From: Candidatus Omnitrophota bacterium
GTDB lineage: Bacteria > Omnitrophota > Gorgyraeia > Zapsychrales > Fredricksoniimonadaceae
Direction: 5' to 3'
Assembly (NCBI GenBank): GCA_017987425.1
Contig: JAGNTT010000046.1
Coordinates: 1-11,136, forward strand
DNA: 11,136 bases
Of the stretch, positions 1-7,796 are shown in pieces. The position numbers and the translations under genes are program-made. The notes under the pieces were generated by a model that saw only the letters and a list, made by a program, of their open reading frames with translations, was not told where the DNA came from and did no database searches. Every line of letters begins with the position of its first letter. The stretch's first letter is position 1.

Positions 1-479
1 ATTTTTAAAAGAGCATGTGCCAGCGATGATTTGACAACGAGCAGATGGCGATAGCTTTTTCCGGGATAAAACCTGAGACCATCAGAGCCGATATTTTTAT
101 TGATAGCACCGATCAGATCAGCCGCTTCTTCGGACGAGATGTGCCCGGCGCTGTAATCGTTCATCGTGTCGTTCTTCAGCGTCACCAGATTGCAGCGAAA
201 GGCCACCTCGTTGTCGTTCAAGAAAACGCCCATGTTCGCCGCTTCCAGCGGAGCCCTGCCGGAAAAAATTTGGGCCGGATCATAACCCAACAGCGATAAA
301 TTTCCAATGTCGGAGCCCGGCGGCATGCCTTCCGGAATCGTCTGGACCATGCCGGAAAAACCTTTCTTGGCCAGAGCATCCATATTCGGCGTACGCGCAG
401 CCTCTAAGGGTGTTTTATTTCCCAGTTCGGCGATCGGCTCATCAGCCATGCCGTCAGGAACAATGAGAACGTATTTCAT
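1..479 (-). CDS. ApgM-like phosphomutase-family protein, candidate homoserine kinase (5' part only)
   Basis: The gene starts with ATG at 479 and runs off the left edge, giving 159 residues of a protein family that is usually about 400 aa. The N-terminus has the metal-binding VPDGMAD (Asp9) and a PPGSDIGNLSLLGYDP stretch at residues 53-68. Ser56 sits where the phosphate-accepting Ser lies in cofactor-independent phosphoglycerate mutases of the archaeal (ApgM) type. EAARTPNMDALAKKG and FRCNLVT also fit the family. The bacterial subgroup of this family next to threonine genes is annotated as 'proposed homoserine kinase' (TIGR02535). Here it follows hom, thrC and coaB and overlaps the coaB stop as ATGA, so translational coupling is likely; the Shine-Dalgarno sequence is weak. 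Family membership is seen in the sequence. Homoserine kinase activity is inferred from context, and a glycolytic phosphoglycerate mutase is the alternative. Confidence 0.85.
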   Translation of the reverse strand, partial: MKYVLIVPDGMADEPIAELGNKTPLEAARTPNMDALAKKGFSGMVQTIPEGMPPGSDIGNLSLLGYDPAQIFSGRAPLEAANMGVFLNDNEVAFRCNLVTLKNDTMNDYSAGHISSEEAADLIGAINKNIGSDGLRFYPGKSYRHLLVVKSSLAHALLK

Positions 480-1111
480 AAATTGTTTCTCAAATTTTGA
501 ACCAGCAGACGCACCAGTTCTGTCTTATTTTTTGCTTTTCCTAAAAGTGTTTTATCCGCATCCAAAAGCAGGCCTTCATATCCGCCCGATTTTATAAAAT
601 TAGCCACCACAAGATCGCATTTGGCTTTGGAGAATAGCGCTTTTGTTTCACGGAGCGCCGACGCATTATTCAAAAAATTTTCCAGTTTAAAGCCGACCAG
701 AAAGACATCCGGAGCGGCGGCTTTAATTTTTCCGATGAGCTTCGGCAATGGAACGAGTTTGAGAGAAAATCTGGAATCGGATTTGATCTTTTTATTTGAT
801 GTGTTTTCCGGCTTAAAATCCGAAACCGCCGCCGCGTGGATCACACAGTCGTAACCATTTTTTAATTCTTTATTCAAAAGAGCTGAAAGCTCGTCGAAGA
901 AACAAAATTTAAGGACTTTGACACCGCCAGGTTTAAAACTGTGCGTTACGGGGCCTTCCAGCAATGTGACTTTAGCTTTCAAGGCATTCAACGCTTTGGC
1001 CAGCAAATGCCCCATCTCGCCCGTCGAACGGTTGCTGATGACGCGCATACTGTCGATGGCAACCCACGTCGGGCCGCAAGTGATCAATATTTTTTTGCCT
1101 TTTAACGCCAT
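476..1111 (-). CDS. coaB: Stand-alone phosphopantothenate-cysteine ligase (CoaB domain of the Dfp family)
   Basis: This 211-aa protein corresponds to the C-terminal half of bifunctional CoaBC/Dfp. The enzyme joins 4'-phosphopantothenate to cysteine using a nucleotide triphosphate in coenzyme A synthesis. Visible motifs are ILITCGPTWVAID (residues 8-20), RVISNRSTGEMG (23-34, with the conserved Asn27), HAAAVSDF (92-99), KKIKSD (107-112, the conserved Lys region), VGFKLE (139-144) and DLVVANFI (166-173). The N-terminal flavoprotein CoaC decarboxylase domain is absent, and the upstream neighbour is thrC, so CoaC must be encoded elsewhere if the pathway is complete. The start lies 8 nt after the thrC stop with no clear Shine-Dalgarno. 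The stop overlaps the next start (ATGA). Placement inside a threonine operon is unusual. Confidence 0.9.
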   Translation of the reverse strand: MALKGKKILITCGPTWVAIDSMRVISNRSTGEMGHLLAKALNALKAKVTLLEGPVTHSFKPGGVKVLKFCFFDELSALLNKELKNGYDCVIHAAAVSDFKPENTSNKKIKSDSRFSLKLVPLPKLIGKIKAAAPDVFLVGFKLENFLNNASALRETKALFSKAKCDLVVANFIKSGGYEGLLLDADKTLLGKAKNKTELVRLLVQNLRNNL

Positions 1112-1119
1112 GCAGGGAT

Positions 1120-2172
1120 TTACAACCCGATTTCACGGATAATGGCCTTAAGGTCGGCCTTGATGACAATAGGTTTAGCCACATTCGAAATAGCGATATT
1201 CGGATCTTTAAGACCATGCCCCGTCAATGTACAAACGAGCGTTTTCTTTTTAGATTTCTTAAAAAAACCCCGGGCGTTTAATTTAACGACGCCGGCGACA
1301 GATGCGGCGGATGCCGGTTCGGCGAAAACGCCTTCGGTCGCCAGCAGCTTATATGCCTCGATGATTTCATCATCCGTGACAGCTTCGATCAAACCCTTGG
1401 ATTCATCGCGCGCGGCGAGAGCCTGCTTCCAGCTTGCGGGATTGCCGATCTTGATCGCGGTCGCCAGCGTATGCGGATCCTCCACCACTTTGTTAAGAAC
1501 GATCGGCGCCGAGCCGGCGGCCTGGAATCCAAGCATACGCGGAAGCGTCTTGGATTTCTTGGCTTGCTTATATTCCTTGTAGCCCTTCCAGTAGGCCGTG
1601 ATGTTTCCCGCATTCCCAACCGGAATGGCGTGAAAGAACGGAGCATCTTTTAAATCATCGCAGATCTCAAATGCCGCAGTCTTCTGTCCTTCGATGCGGT
1701 ACGGATTGATCGAATTGACAAGTTCTATCGGATATTTCTGGGTGATTTCTTTGACAAGGTTCAGAGCAACGTCGAAATTGCCTTCAACCGCCAGCACCTT
1801 CGCGCCATGGATCATGGCCTGGGCCAGTTTGCCAAGCGCGATGTTTCCGTTAGGGATCAGGACAACACAGGTCATGCCGCAGCGGGCCGCATAGGCAGCG
1901 GCGGATGCGGATGTATTTCCCGTCGAGGCGCACGCCACCACCTTGGCCCCGCGTTCCAGGGCTTTCGAAATAGCCATGGTCATGCCGCGGTCCTTGAACG
2001 AACCTGTAGGGTTAAGACCTTCGTACTTCAAATAAACAGTCAAACCCGTCAGTACCGACAAAACCTTGGAAAAGACAAGAGGCGTGTTACCTTCGCATAA
2101 ACTGACGATGGGAGTCTTGGAGGTGACCGGCAAATATTTCCGGTATCGATGAATGAGCCCCTGATAAAGCAT
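1120..2172 (-). CDS. thrC: Threonine synthase
   Basis: This 350-aa PLP enzyme of fold type II converts O-phosphohomoserine to threonine and phosphate. The length matches the short bacterial form. The PLP lysine is Lys60 in NPTGSFKDRGMT. A cofactor-phosphate-type loop STGNTSAS is at residues 83-90. GNAGNITAYWKGYKEY in the middle and LTGHGLKDP near the C-terminus are typical of threonine synthase rather than threonine dehydratase. The ATG overlaps the hom stop by one base (TAATG). A GGAG sequence inside the last codons of hom lies 8 nt upstream, so hom and thrC are expected to be translated together. Because the substrate is a phosphate ester, the cell needs a homoserine kinase, and the only candidate in view is the ApgM-like gene two positions downstream. 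Confidence 0.97.
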   Translation of the reverse strand: MLYQGLIHRYRKYLPVTSKTPIVSLCEGNTPLVFSKVLSVLTGLTVYLKYEGLNPTGSFKDRGMTMAISKALERGAKVVACASTGNTSASAAAYAARCGMTCVVLIPNGNIALGKLAQAMIHGAKVLAVEGNFDVALNLVKEITQKYPIELVNSINPYRIEGQKTAAFEICDDLKDAPFFHAIPVGNAGNITAYWKGYKEYKQAKKSKTLPRMLGFQAAGSAPIVLNKVVEDPHTLATAIKIGNPASWKQALAARDESKGLIEAVTDDEIIEAYKLLATEGVFAEPASAASVAGVVKLNARGFFKKSKKKTLVCTLTGHGLKDPNIAISNVAKPIVIKADLKAIIREIGL

Positions 2173-3479
2173 TACAGCTTCTCCATACGGATGGCAACCG
2201 GCTTGCCTTTAACGACGGGCAAAAGATCGAGCTGTTCCAGCGCTTCCTTAAGAAGGCGTTCCTTGACGTGATGGGTCAACATGACGACAGGAACGGCGGA
2301 CATTTTGTTCTCAATCTTTTGGGTCACGGATGCGATGGAAATATTGTATTGGCCGAAGATGTTGAAAATGGCGGAAAGAACGCCCGGCTTGTCGACTAAC
2401 ATAAGACGTATATAAAAACGGGTTTCGACTTCATCGATTTTTCGGATAGGAAGTGTCTCCCCCTCCTCAGGCACGTTTCCGACCCAGCGGGAAAGGTCAT
2501 TGTCCACACGCTCGGCGATGTTCATCAAATCGCTGACGACACCGGAGGCGGCAGCCATCTGGCCCGCGCCGGCTCCTTCGATAAAAATATCGCCGATCAA
2601 ATCGCCGTCGACCAGAATGGCATTATCGACGTTATTGACGGTCGCCAATGAGTGATCCTTGGCAATGAGCGTAGGGTGCACGCGCACGTCGAGTTCATTA
2701 CCGACTTTCTTAGCAATCGCCAGAAGTTTAATTGTCAGATTTAAACTGTCGGCATATTCGATGTCATCCTGAGAAATATGGCTGATACCTTCGGTGTGGA
2801 TTTCCTTTACGCTCACAAATTTTCCAAGAGCCAGATAGACAAGGATGGCTAATTTATGCGTGGCATCCATGCCGTTGATGTCGAGTGTAGGGTTGCTTTC
2901 GGCATAACCTTTTTCCTGCGCGGCGCGTAGCGCCTCGGCAAAGGAGATGTGGCTTTTGGCCATCTCGCTTAAAATATAATTGGATGTACCATTTATGATG
3001 CCGAAAAGGCCGTTGAACTTGTTGCCGGCCAGGCCTTCGGTGAGCATGCGGATGATGGGAATGCCCGCCATAACCGATGATTCATAAAATATCGTACGAT
3101 TATGCACATTCGCTTCTTTGAATAATTCCTGTCCGCAATTGGCGATGAGTTCCTTGTTGGCGGTGACCACATGCTTTCCCTGTCGCAGCGAACGCAGGAC
3201 GATTTCCTTGGCCGGATTCATACCGCCGATCAACTCGACAACCACATGGATTTCCGGATCATTTAAGACGGCGTTGATGTCGGTCGTCAAGAGCGTACTC
3301 TCAAGTCCCTGAGGAAGCTTTTTATTGATGCTGCGGTCGCAGATCGTTTTAATCACAAAATCTTTTTTAAACCGCTCACGCAAGGCTTTGCGGCGGCTCT
3401 TGAGGATTTTGACAACCCCGGAACCTACAACGCCGTAGCCGATGATTCCGATATTGATGTCATTGATTTTTTCTGCCAC
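2172..3479 (-). CDS. hom: Homoserine dehydrogenase with C-terminal ACT domain
   Basis: This 435-aa enzyme reduces aspartate semialdehyde to homoserine with NAD(P)H, the branch step towards threonine and methionine. The Rossmann nucleotide loop is GIIGYGVVGSG (residues 11-21). The catalytic region has TANKELIA (Lys109), GIINGTSNYIL (160-170) and the substrate-binding segment YAESNPTLDINGMDATHK with Asp205 and Lys209. A regulatory ACT domain at about 354-430 (FYIRLMLVDKPGVLSAI) predicts feedback control by threonine or a related amino acid. There is no aspartate kinase fusion. The start is GTG, chosen because it begins immediately before the Rossmann fold and has a strong AAAGGAGA Shine-Dalgarno about 9 nt upstream, which overlaps the pilZ stop codon. 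Confidence 0.98.
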   Translation of the reverse strand: MAEKINDINIGIIGYGVVGSGVVKILKSRRKALRERFKKDFVIKTICDRSINKKLPQGLESTLLTTDINAVLNDPEIHVVVELIGGMNPAKEIVLRSLRQGKHVVTANKELIANCGQELFKEANVHNRTIFYESSVMAGIPIIRMLTEGLAGNKFNGLFGIINGTSNYILSEMAKSHISFAEALRAAQEKGYAESNPTLDINGMDATHKLAILVYLALGKFVSVKEIHTEGISHISQDDIEYADSLNLTIKLLAIAKKVGNELDVRVHPTLIAKDHSLATVNNVDNAILVDGDLIGDIFIEGAGAGQMAAASGVVSDLMNIAERVDNDLSRWVGNVPEEGETLPIRKIDEVETRFYIRLMLVDKPGVLSAIFNIFGQYNISIASVTQKIENKMSAVPVVMLTHHVKERLLKEALEQLDLLPVVKGKPVAIRMEKL

Positions 3480-3484
3480 AACCC

Positions 3485-3850
3485 TTATCTCCTTTTGAGC
3501 CCGTATTGTTCGATTTTTTCCAGGATTTCAATAGCGGGAGGTTGAAGATTTCGAAATTCCAGACGCACATCATAGATCAGGTTTTTGATCCTTTCTCTGG
3601 ATTCCAATACGACCCCTTCAAAAAGGACGGTTCCTGTCGTAAACGGCGTACGCATTTCAACGAAAAGTTCAATCGAGACCGGAAAGGCCTTGGTCGAGAC
3701 GAAGCACAATCCACCCTTGCTTATGTTTCGCAATTGCGTGATTTCATTCTTAACCTGCGGAGCGTTTTTATCGTAATACGTCAGGATAAAATTACGATCG
3801 ACCCGAACATATTTGCGCCGTTCACTTCCGGACTTGTCTTCGTCGCTCAT
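3485..3850 (-). CDS. Single-domain PilZ protein, probable cyclic-di-GMP receptor
   Basis: This 121-aa protein is made of one PilZ domain. The RxxxR motif is RKYVR (Arg12 to Arg16), followed about 26 residues later by NISKGG (residues 42-47), an NxSxxG variant of the (D/N)xSxxG c-di-GMP motif. The rest is the expected beta-barrel with a short C-terminal helix (IEILEKIEQYGLKRR). The ATG at 3850 is preferred over an in-frame ATG at 3922, because the longer version would run through tRNA-Pro and 3850 has an AGAGGG Shine-Dalgarno about 6 nt upstream. It is 5 nt from hom and 30 nt from the tRNA, so it is probably co-transcribed with both. The binding motifs are visible. What it regulates is unknown, and no metabolic link to threonine synthesis can be shown. 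Confidence 0.93.
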   Translation of the reverse strand: MSDEDKSGSERRKYVRVDRNFILTYYDKNAPQVKNEITQLRNISKGGLCFVSTKAFPVSIELFVEMRTPFTTGTVLFEGVVLESRERIKNLIYDVRLEFRNLQPPAIEILEKIEQYGLKRR

Positions 3851-3880
3851 AAAATGCCCTCTTAAAGGTTGTTTGAAGAA

Positions 3881-3954
3881 TCGGGACGGTGGGGCTTGAA
3901 CCCACGACCTCTTGTACCCCATACAAGTGCGCTAGCCAACTGCGCTACGTCCCG
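3881..3954 (-). tRNA. tRNA-Pro (anticodon GGG)
   Basis: The 74-nt cloverleaf has a 7-bp acceptor stem (CGGGACG with CGTCCCG) and discriminator A. The anticodon stem is CTTGT/ACAAG with loop ATGGGGT, which places GGG at 34-36. The T arm is GTGGG-TTCAAGC-CCCAC. The 3' CCA is not encoded (TTC follows). It lies between a TATAAT promoter and pilZ with no terminator on the 3' side, so it sits in the leader of the pilZ-hom-thrC-coaB transcript. Confidence 0.97.
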
Positions 3955-4000
3955 TTAAATCTTGCCAAATGAATGCTTTATAGATTGCAATTAGGGCTGG

Positions 4001-4029
4001 ATTATACACTATCCGAAGGAAGGAGAAAA
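4001..4029 (-). promoter_or_regulatory. Probable sigma70-type promoter for tRNA-Pro and the pilZ-hom-thrC-coaB unit
   Basis: A perfect TATAAT (complement of 4001-4006) lies 46 nt upstream of the tRNA-Pro 5' end. At 17-bp spacing the -35 position is a poor TTTTCT. It lies in the roughly 100-bp gap after gpsA, the only sizeable break between the two operons. The call rests mainly on the -10 box and its position. Confidence 0.5.
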
Positions 4030-4055
4030 GGAATTTCTCGAAGAAACGAGGACCG

Positions 4056-5057
4056 TCATTCCGGCTTAAAACCTCTTGCCATTAAAGAATCTAATGCCGC
4101 TTCCACCTTCTTTTCTTTATAAATAATATTATAGACTTCTTCGGAAATCGGCATTTTGATCTTAAGTTTCTTGGACAAACGATAGACCGCCTTGGCGGTT
4201 GTAACCCCTTCGGCAACCATGGACATGGACTTTAGTATCTGGCTGATATTTTTTCCCTGTCCGATGGCTTCACCGACCGTACGGTTGCGGCTGCTGGCGT
4301 TCACGCAGGTTGTAACAAGATCACCCAATCCGGCGAGCCCATAAAAAGTCTCTTTTTTTGCCCCCATGGCCGCTCCCAAACGAGCCATTTCGGCCAGACC
4401 TCGTGATAAAACCGCCGCCTTTGCGTTGGTTCCAAGCCCCAGTCCATCGCAGATGCCACAGGCCAGCGCGATGACGTTTTTTACGCTTCCGCCCAGCTCA
4501 ATGCCGATGACATCATTATTGGTATAGATGCGGAATATTTTAGAATGAAAAACTTTCTGCAATTGGGCGGCAAGGGCCGCATTATTGGACGCGATGACAG
4601 CTGTTGTAACAACCCCTCGCGCCAGTTCAGAGGCAATTGTCGGGCCCGATAAAACAGCCAGAGGTACATTACCCAACTCTTCCCTGATGATTTGCGACAT
4701 CCGTTTAAGCGATTCGGTCTCGATTCCCTTGACCACGCTTAAGAATATTTTTTTTGAATAATCCAGAGTGTGGATTTTCTTCAATACATCGGCGAGATAT
4801 TGCGACGGGCTTGCCAGAACAATCAAATCAGCATCGCAGACAGCTGAAGACAAATCGGAATCCCAGCGGATTTCTTTAGAGATATTGATGCCGGGAAGAA
4901 ATTTAACGTTCTCTCTTGTTTTAGCCACCTGGGCCGCATAATCCTCAAACGCGCCCCAGACATGAACGTCATAACCCTGCGCATCCAGATAAATCGCGAG
5001 TGTGGTTCCCCACCCTCCGTCGCCGATGACACTGATCCGTTTGATTTTTTTAGCCAT
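4056..5057 (-). CDS. gpsA: Glycerol-3-phosphate dehydrogenase [NAD(P)+]
   Basis: This 333-aa enzyme has the usual family length. It reduces dihydroxyacetone phosphate to sn-glycerol 3-phosphate for phospholipid synthesis. The N-terminal NAD(P) loop is VIGDGGWGTTLA (residues 10-21). LSVVKGIE carries Lys110, and LSGPTIASELARG is at 136-148. The catalytic lysine is Lys193 in GIELGGSVKNVIALACGI. GLAGLGDLVTTC (240-251) and SSRNRTVGEAIG (255-266) complete the signature. The ATG is 3 nt after the stop of the upstream membrane protein, so it is the last gene of the glycosyltransferase unit. The Shine-Dalgarno is weak, so coupling to the upstream gene is likely. No strong terminator follows. Confidence 0.98.
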   Translation of the reverse strand: MAKKIKRISVIGDGGWGTTLAIYLDAQGYDVHVWGAFEDYAAQVAKTRENVKFLPGINISKEIRWDSDLSSAVCDADLIVLASPSQYLADVLKKIHTLDYSKKIFLSVVKGIETESLKRMSQIIREELGNVPLAVLSGPTIASELARGVVTTAVIASNNAALAAQLQKVFHSKIFRIYTNNDVIGIELGGSVKNVIALACGICDGLGLGTNAKAAVLSRGLAEMARLGAAMGAKKETFYGLAGLGDLVTTCVNASSRNRTVGEAIGQGKNISQILKSMSMVAEGVTTAKAVYRLSKKLKIKMPISEEVYNIIYKEKKVEAALDSLMARGFKPE

Positions 5058-5060
5058 CCA

Positions 5061-6959
5061 TCATTCCCGTTTAGCAACAACCTGATAAAGCGCAAAAACT
5101 TCATTTTCATAAACTTTTCGCACGACCGCGTTGTCGCCAGGCGCATAATATCGCATAAAAACAATGTAATCAACTTTATATTTGAAGAGTGCGTTCACTA
5201 TCGCCTGGCCGATGCTTTGGGGCTCCGTGAAGACTTTAAAAGCGTTGACGTCGGCGATGCGCCTTTGCCACTCTTTTGCTGCCCCATAATCGAATCCGAC
5301 AATTCCGCAGTCGCGGTAAGAAACAAGGATCTTTCGTTCCGAAGCAATCCGGAATCCGCACATCTCCATATTATATGGGACCATAACAAAAGAGCTCTTC
5401 GGCGTATTTTTCTGGACATACCGCTGCATGTCCTCCCAATTGCGCTGCAGCTGCCAGAATCCCCCGCCTTTCGTGGTCACTTGAACATATTGATAGTGAT
5501 AATACATGTAATGCCCGATCATCAACAGGATCGGCAGCAGAAAAACGATCGAACGAAACCGGTAAGGCTGCCTCAGGCATCTAACCAGGCAAACAAATCC
5601 GATCGGAATTGAAATAAGAACAAGATACATGTTCAGCTGATCGCCTTTAAAATCCTTCCACGGGATGTTTACGCATTGCCACAGGGCCAATGCGGTCAAA
5701 GCCGCAGTCATCAGATACATGAACTTTTTGGTTTTCCACTGCGGGTGCGTGGTTTTAAGGGCGATCATGAGGGCAATCAAAAGATTCACCGGGACCGTTC
5801 CAAAATAGTCCTGCCGGCACCCCAGTACAAATATGAGACCCGCCAAACACGTCCAGAAAAGATCTTTGATTTGAATCATCCGGATCGCTGAAATGACGAG
5901 ATAACCCAGAAGGAAAAAACGCAGGAATTGTTCGTTACGGATCAGATTCAAATCCAGCATGAAACGATTGGGAACAACATACGCAAAGTAAAAACACACC
6001 AGGATTAAAAGGCCGGCGGACACCGCCAAGGCGTGCGCTTTTCGATCCTGCCGGAAATGATCGTTGGCATAGTAGTTATATGTAAACAGAGAGATCAAAA
6101 TCAAATAAGGTGTCAATGCTTTGAGCAGTACGCCATTGTCAGAAAACACCTGCGCCACTGACTGCACAGCAAAGGGGAAATTTTGCGGACAGGCCAGCAG
6201 ATATAACTGGACCCAGTCGTCAAACAGATGCGGGTCGACGCCTGCTTTGGCCTTCAAGGCCTTGGTAATCGTCCAGAATAAGAACGGCGCGCAGCTGACC
6301 GCAAAGACGCAGCCGGTCTTAAACCAGTATTCCAGTTTTCTCTCCCGATGGAAAAAGAGCAGATACACGCTCATATAAATCATCGGGAACAGCGCGTAGA
6401 GTGCGTGAAAGTTCGCCGCCAGACCGTACAAAAACGCAGCCAGAATGTAACGGTCCTTATAAAAGAAATAAAATGCCGCAAATATAATCGGCAGCGAGAA
6501 TTCTTGATGAGAAAAAGTCCGGTAGAGAAACTCTTCGGTCCGGCCCAGAACAATGGCATAGACGACAGCCGATGCCGCAACTAATTTTGAATTACTATCC
6601 CCTCCTGTCCCCAACTGGGAACGCACAGCTATCAAAGCCCATAACTTAAGCCACCAGTAAAACAGAAAATACCGGGAGACAAGGAAAAGGAAAAGATATG
6701 CGGAGGGAATTTGTTCAACCGTTATGAAACGCGCCAGAATGGGATACAGATAGGACGTAAAATTCTTAACAAGGCTTTCGACATAATAATCGCCCTGGTA
6801 CAGCATCGGATCAATCAGATGCTTTAAAAGAGGAATCTCCAAGTGCTGATCGTCCCAGCCGTAAATGTAACGATTGGTGGCCAGATAAATACCCAGAATA
6901 AATAGCGCGACCAGCCAGTCGCGTTTGAACAAAAGTGATAATTTGGATTTTAAATTCAT
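5061..6959 (-). CDS. Multi-pass membrane protein, GT-C-like, probable lipid-linked sugar transferase or related
   Basis: This 632-aa integral membrane protein has about 12 to 14 hydrophobic segments. The first is at 15-30, others cluster at 85-235 and 283-430, and the last two are at 443-461 and 469-487. A soluble C-terminal domain follows at about 497-632. After the first membrane segment comes YGWDDQHLEIP (residues 33-43), an acidic pair in the position where GT-C glycosyltransferases carry their catalytic acid. The C-terminal region reads WEDMQRYVQKNTPKSSFVMVP, then CGFRIASERK and EWQRR, resembling the tail of large uncharacterised bacterial membrane proteins annotated as DUF6798. The substrate cannot be named. 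It lies 39 nt after a GT2 glycosyltransferase and 3 nt before gpsA, which supports a role in envelope glycan or glycolipid assembly. Confidence 0.9.
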   Translation of the reverse strand: MNLKSKLSLLFKRDWLVALFILGIYLATNRYIYGWDDQHLEIPLLKHLIDPMLYQGDYYVESLVKNFTSYLYPILARFITVEQIPSAYLFLFLVSRYFLFYWWLKLWALIAVRSQLGTGGDSNSKLVAASAVVYAIVLGRTEEFLYRTFSHQEFSLPIIFAAFYFFYKDRYILAAFLYGLAANFHALYALFPMIYMSVYLLFFHRERKLEYWFKTGCVFAVSCAPFLFWTITKALKAKAGVDPHLFDDWVQLYLLACPQNFPFAVQSVAQVFSDNGVLLKALTPYLILISLFTYNYYANDHFRQDRKAHALAVSAGLLILVCFYFAYVVPNRFMLDLNLIRNEQFLRFFLLGYLVISAIRMIQIKDLFWTCLAGLIFVLGCRQDYFGTVPVNLLIALMIALKTTHPQWKTKKFMYLMTAALTALALWQCVNIPWKDFKGDQLNMYLVLISIPIGFVCLVRCLRQPYRFRSIVFLLPILLMIGHYMYYHYQYVQVTTKGGGFWQLQRNWEDMQRYVQKNTPKSSFVMVPYNMEMCGFRIASERKILVSYRDCGIVGFDYGAAKEWQRRIADVNAFKVFTEPQSIGQAIVNALFKYKVDYIVFMRYYAPGDNAVVRKVYENEVFALYQVVAKRE

Positions 6960-6998
6960 ACCGTTCGGAAGGATTTTAAGGATGGAACTGTTGCCGAC

Positions 6999-7703
6999 TT
7001 ATTTCCAGAAGAAAATTTCACGGAACACCTCGAACATGTAAGCCGCTCCCCATTTGAGGACCTGCAGTTTACGCTCGCCGCCTTCACGGGCAGGTTCATC
7101 GCCGGGAATGTCGACAACTTTCAATTTGCGCTTGGCCGCGCGGATGGACAACAGCGGCTCCCAGCTGATTTTTGTACGGAAAAGCCTCTCTTCTGTTTCA
7201 AAGCTTGCGTCCTTGTCAAGATCGAGTTCCTTGATCAATTTTGTATGGTAGGCGCGATAAATGACCATCGCGTCCGTATACTTGGCGCCGTGGAAAATAT
7301 TGATGAACGTCGTAAACATCTTGTTTCCGAAGCCAGTGACCGCATCATCGTCATAGCTTTTCGCGCCTTCGGCATAACGCGAGACGATGACCATGTCATA
7401 GCCTTCCTTCAATTTATTAATGCATGCGGGAATGAGTTCAGGGATTGAGTTTCCGTCGGGACTGAATGTCAGGATCACGTCCCCTTTAACTTTCGGGAGA
7501 GCATCCATATATGCCCCGCGTATTCCGGGGGTTGTCTGGATCACAACGTCATAACCCATTTGACGGGCCACTTCGACTGTCTTATCTTTGGATTTTCCGT
7601 CTACAACCAGGATCTGGTCGACCCATTCTTTTTTGACTTTTGGCATGACCGTTTTCATGCCCTGTTCTTCATTCAGGGTCGGAATTAAAAGAGTGACTTT
7701 CAT
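6999..7703 (-). CDS. Family 2 glycosyltransferase (dolichyl/undecaprenyl-phosphate sugar transferase type)
   Basis: This 234-aa cytoplasmic-type GT-A enzyme has LLIPTLNEEQGM at the N-terminus (residues 5-16), VVDGKSKDKT (33-42) and the metal/nucleotide motif region LTFSPDGNSIPE (78-89). SRYAEGAKSYDD follows at 108-119, and a basic DEPAREGGERK is near the C-terminus (202-212). The order matches dolichol-phosphate mannosyltransferase-like enzymes that move a sugar from a nucleotide donor to a polyprenyl phosphate. There is no C-terminal membrane segment, so it probably acts at the inner face of the membrane. The start has a GGAG 5 nt upstream and a good promoter. The downstream membrane protein could use the lipid-linked sugar it makes; that link is inferred. 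Confidence 0.94.
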   Translation of the reverse strand: MKVTLLIPTLNEEQGMKTVMPKVKKEWVDQILVVDGKSKDKTVEVARQMGYDVVIQTTPGIRGAYMDALPKVKGDVILTFSPDGNSIPELIPACINKLKEGYDMVIVSRYAEGAKSYDDDAVTGFGNKMFTTFINIFHGAKYTDAMVIYRAYHTKLIKELDLDKDASFETEERLFRTKISWEPLLSIRAAKRKLKVVDIPGDEPAREGGERKLQVLKWGAAYMFEVFREIFFWK

Positions 7704-7736
7704 TTTTTCTCCAGAAAAGTGTTTTTGACTTGCTGT

Positions 7737-7764
7737 ATTATATCTTTGAAGAGAAAAATGTATA
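7737..7764 (-). promoter_or_regulatory. Promoter for the glycosyltransferase-membrane protein-gpsA unit
   Basis: The -10 box is a perfect TATAAT (complement of 7737-7742). The -35 box TATACA (complement of 7759-7764) is 16 bp away and matches TTGACA at four of six positions. The -10 ends 33 nt before the ATG at 7703, leaving a short leader that contains the GGAG ribosome site. Confidence 0.6.
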
Positions 7765-7796
7765 CCGCTTTTTCAGAAAAGAATTGGGGAAGTGAA

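Noticed and set aside
3851..3922. Longer PilZ reading frame starting at 3922
   Set aside because: The extra 24 residues would be translated from tRNA-Pro and its flank. The ATG at 3850 has a good Shine-Dalgarno and begins just before the PilZ RxxxR motif.
4034..4050. Small hairpin after gpsA as a terminator
   Set aside because: The stem is only 4-5 bp, mostly A-T, with two competing pairings and no T-run after it.
4962..5612. 216-aa plus-strand frame antisense to gpsA and the membrane protein
   Set aside because: The opposite-strand genes have clear family motifs in full, and this frame shows none.
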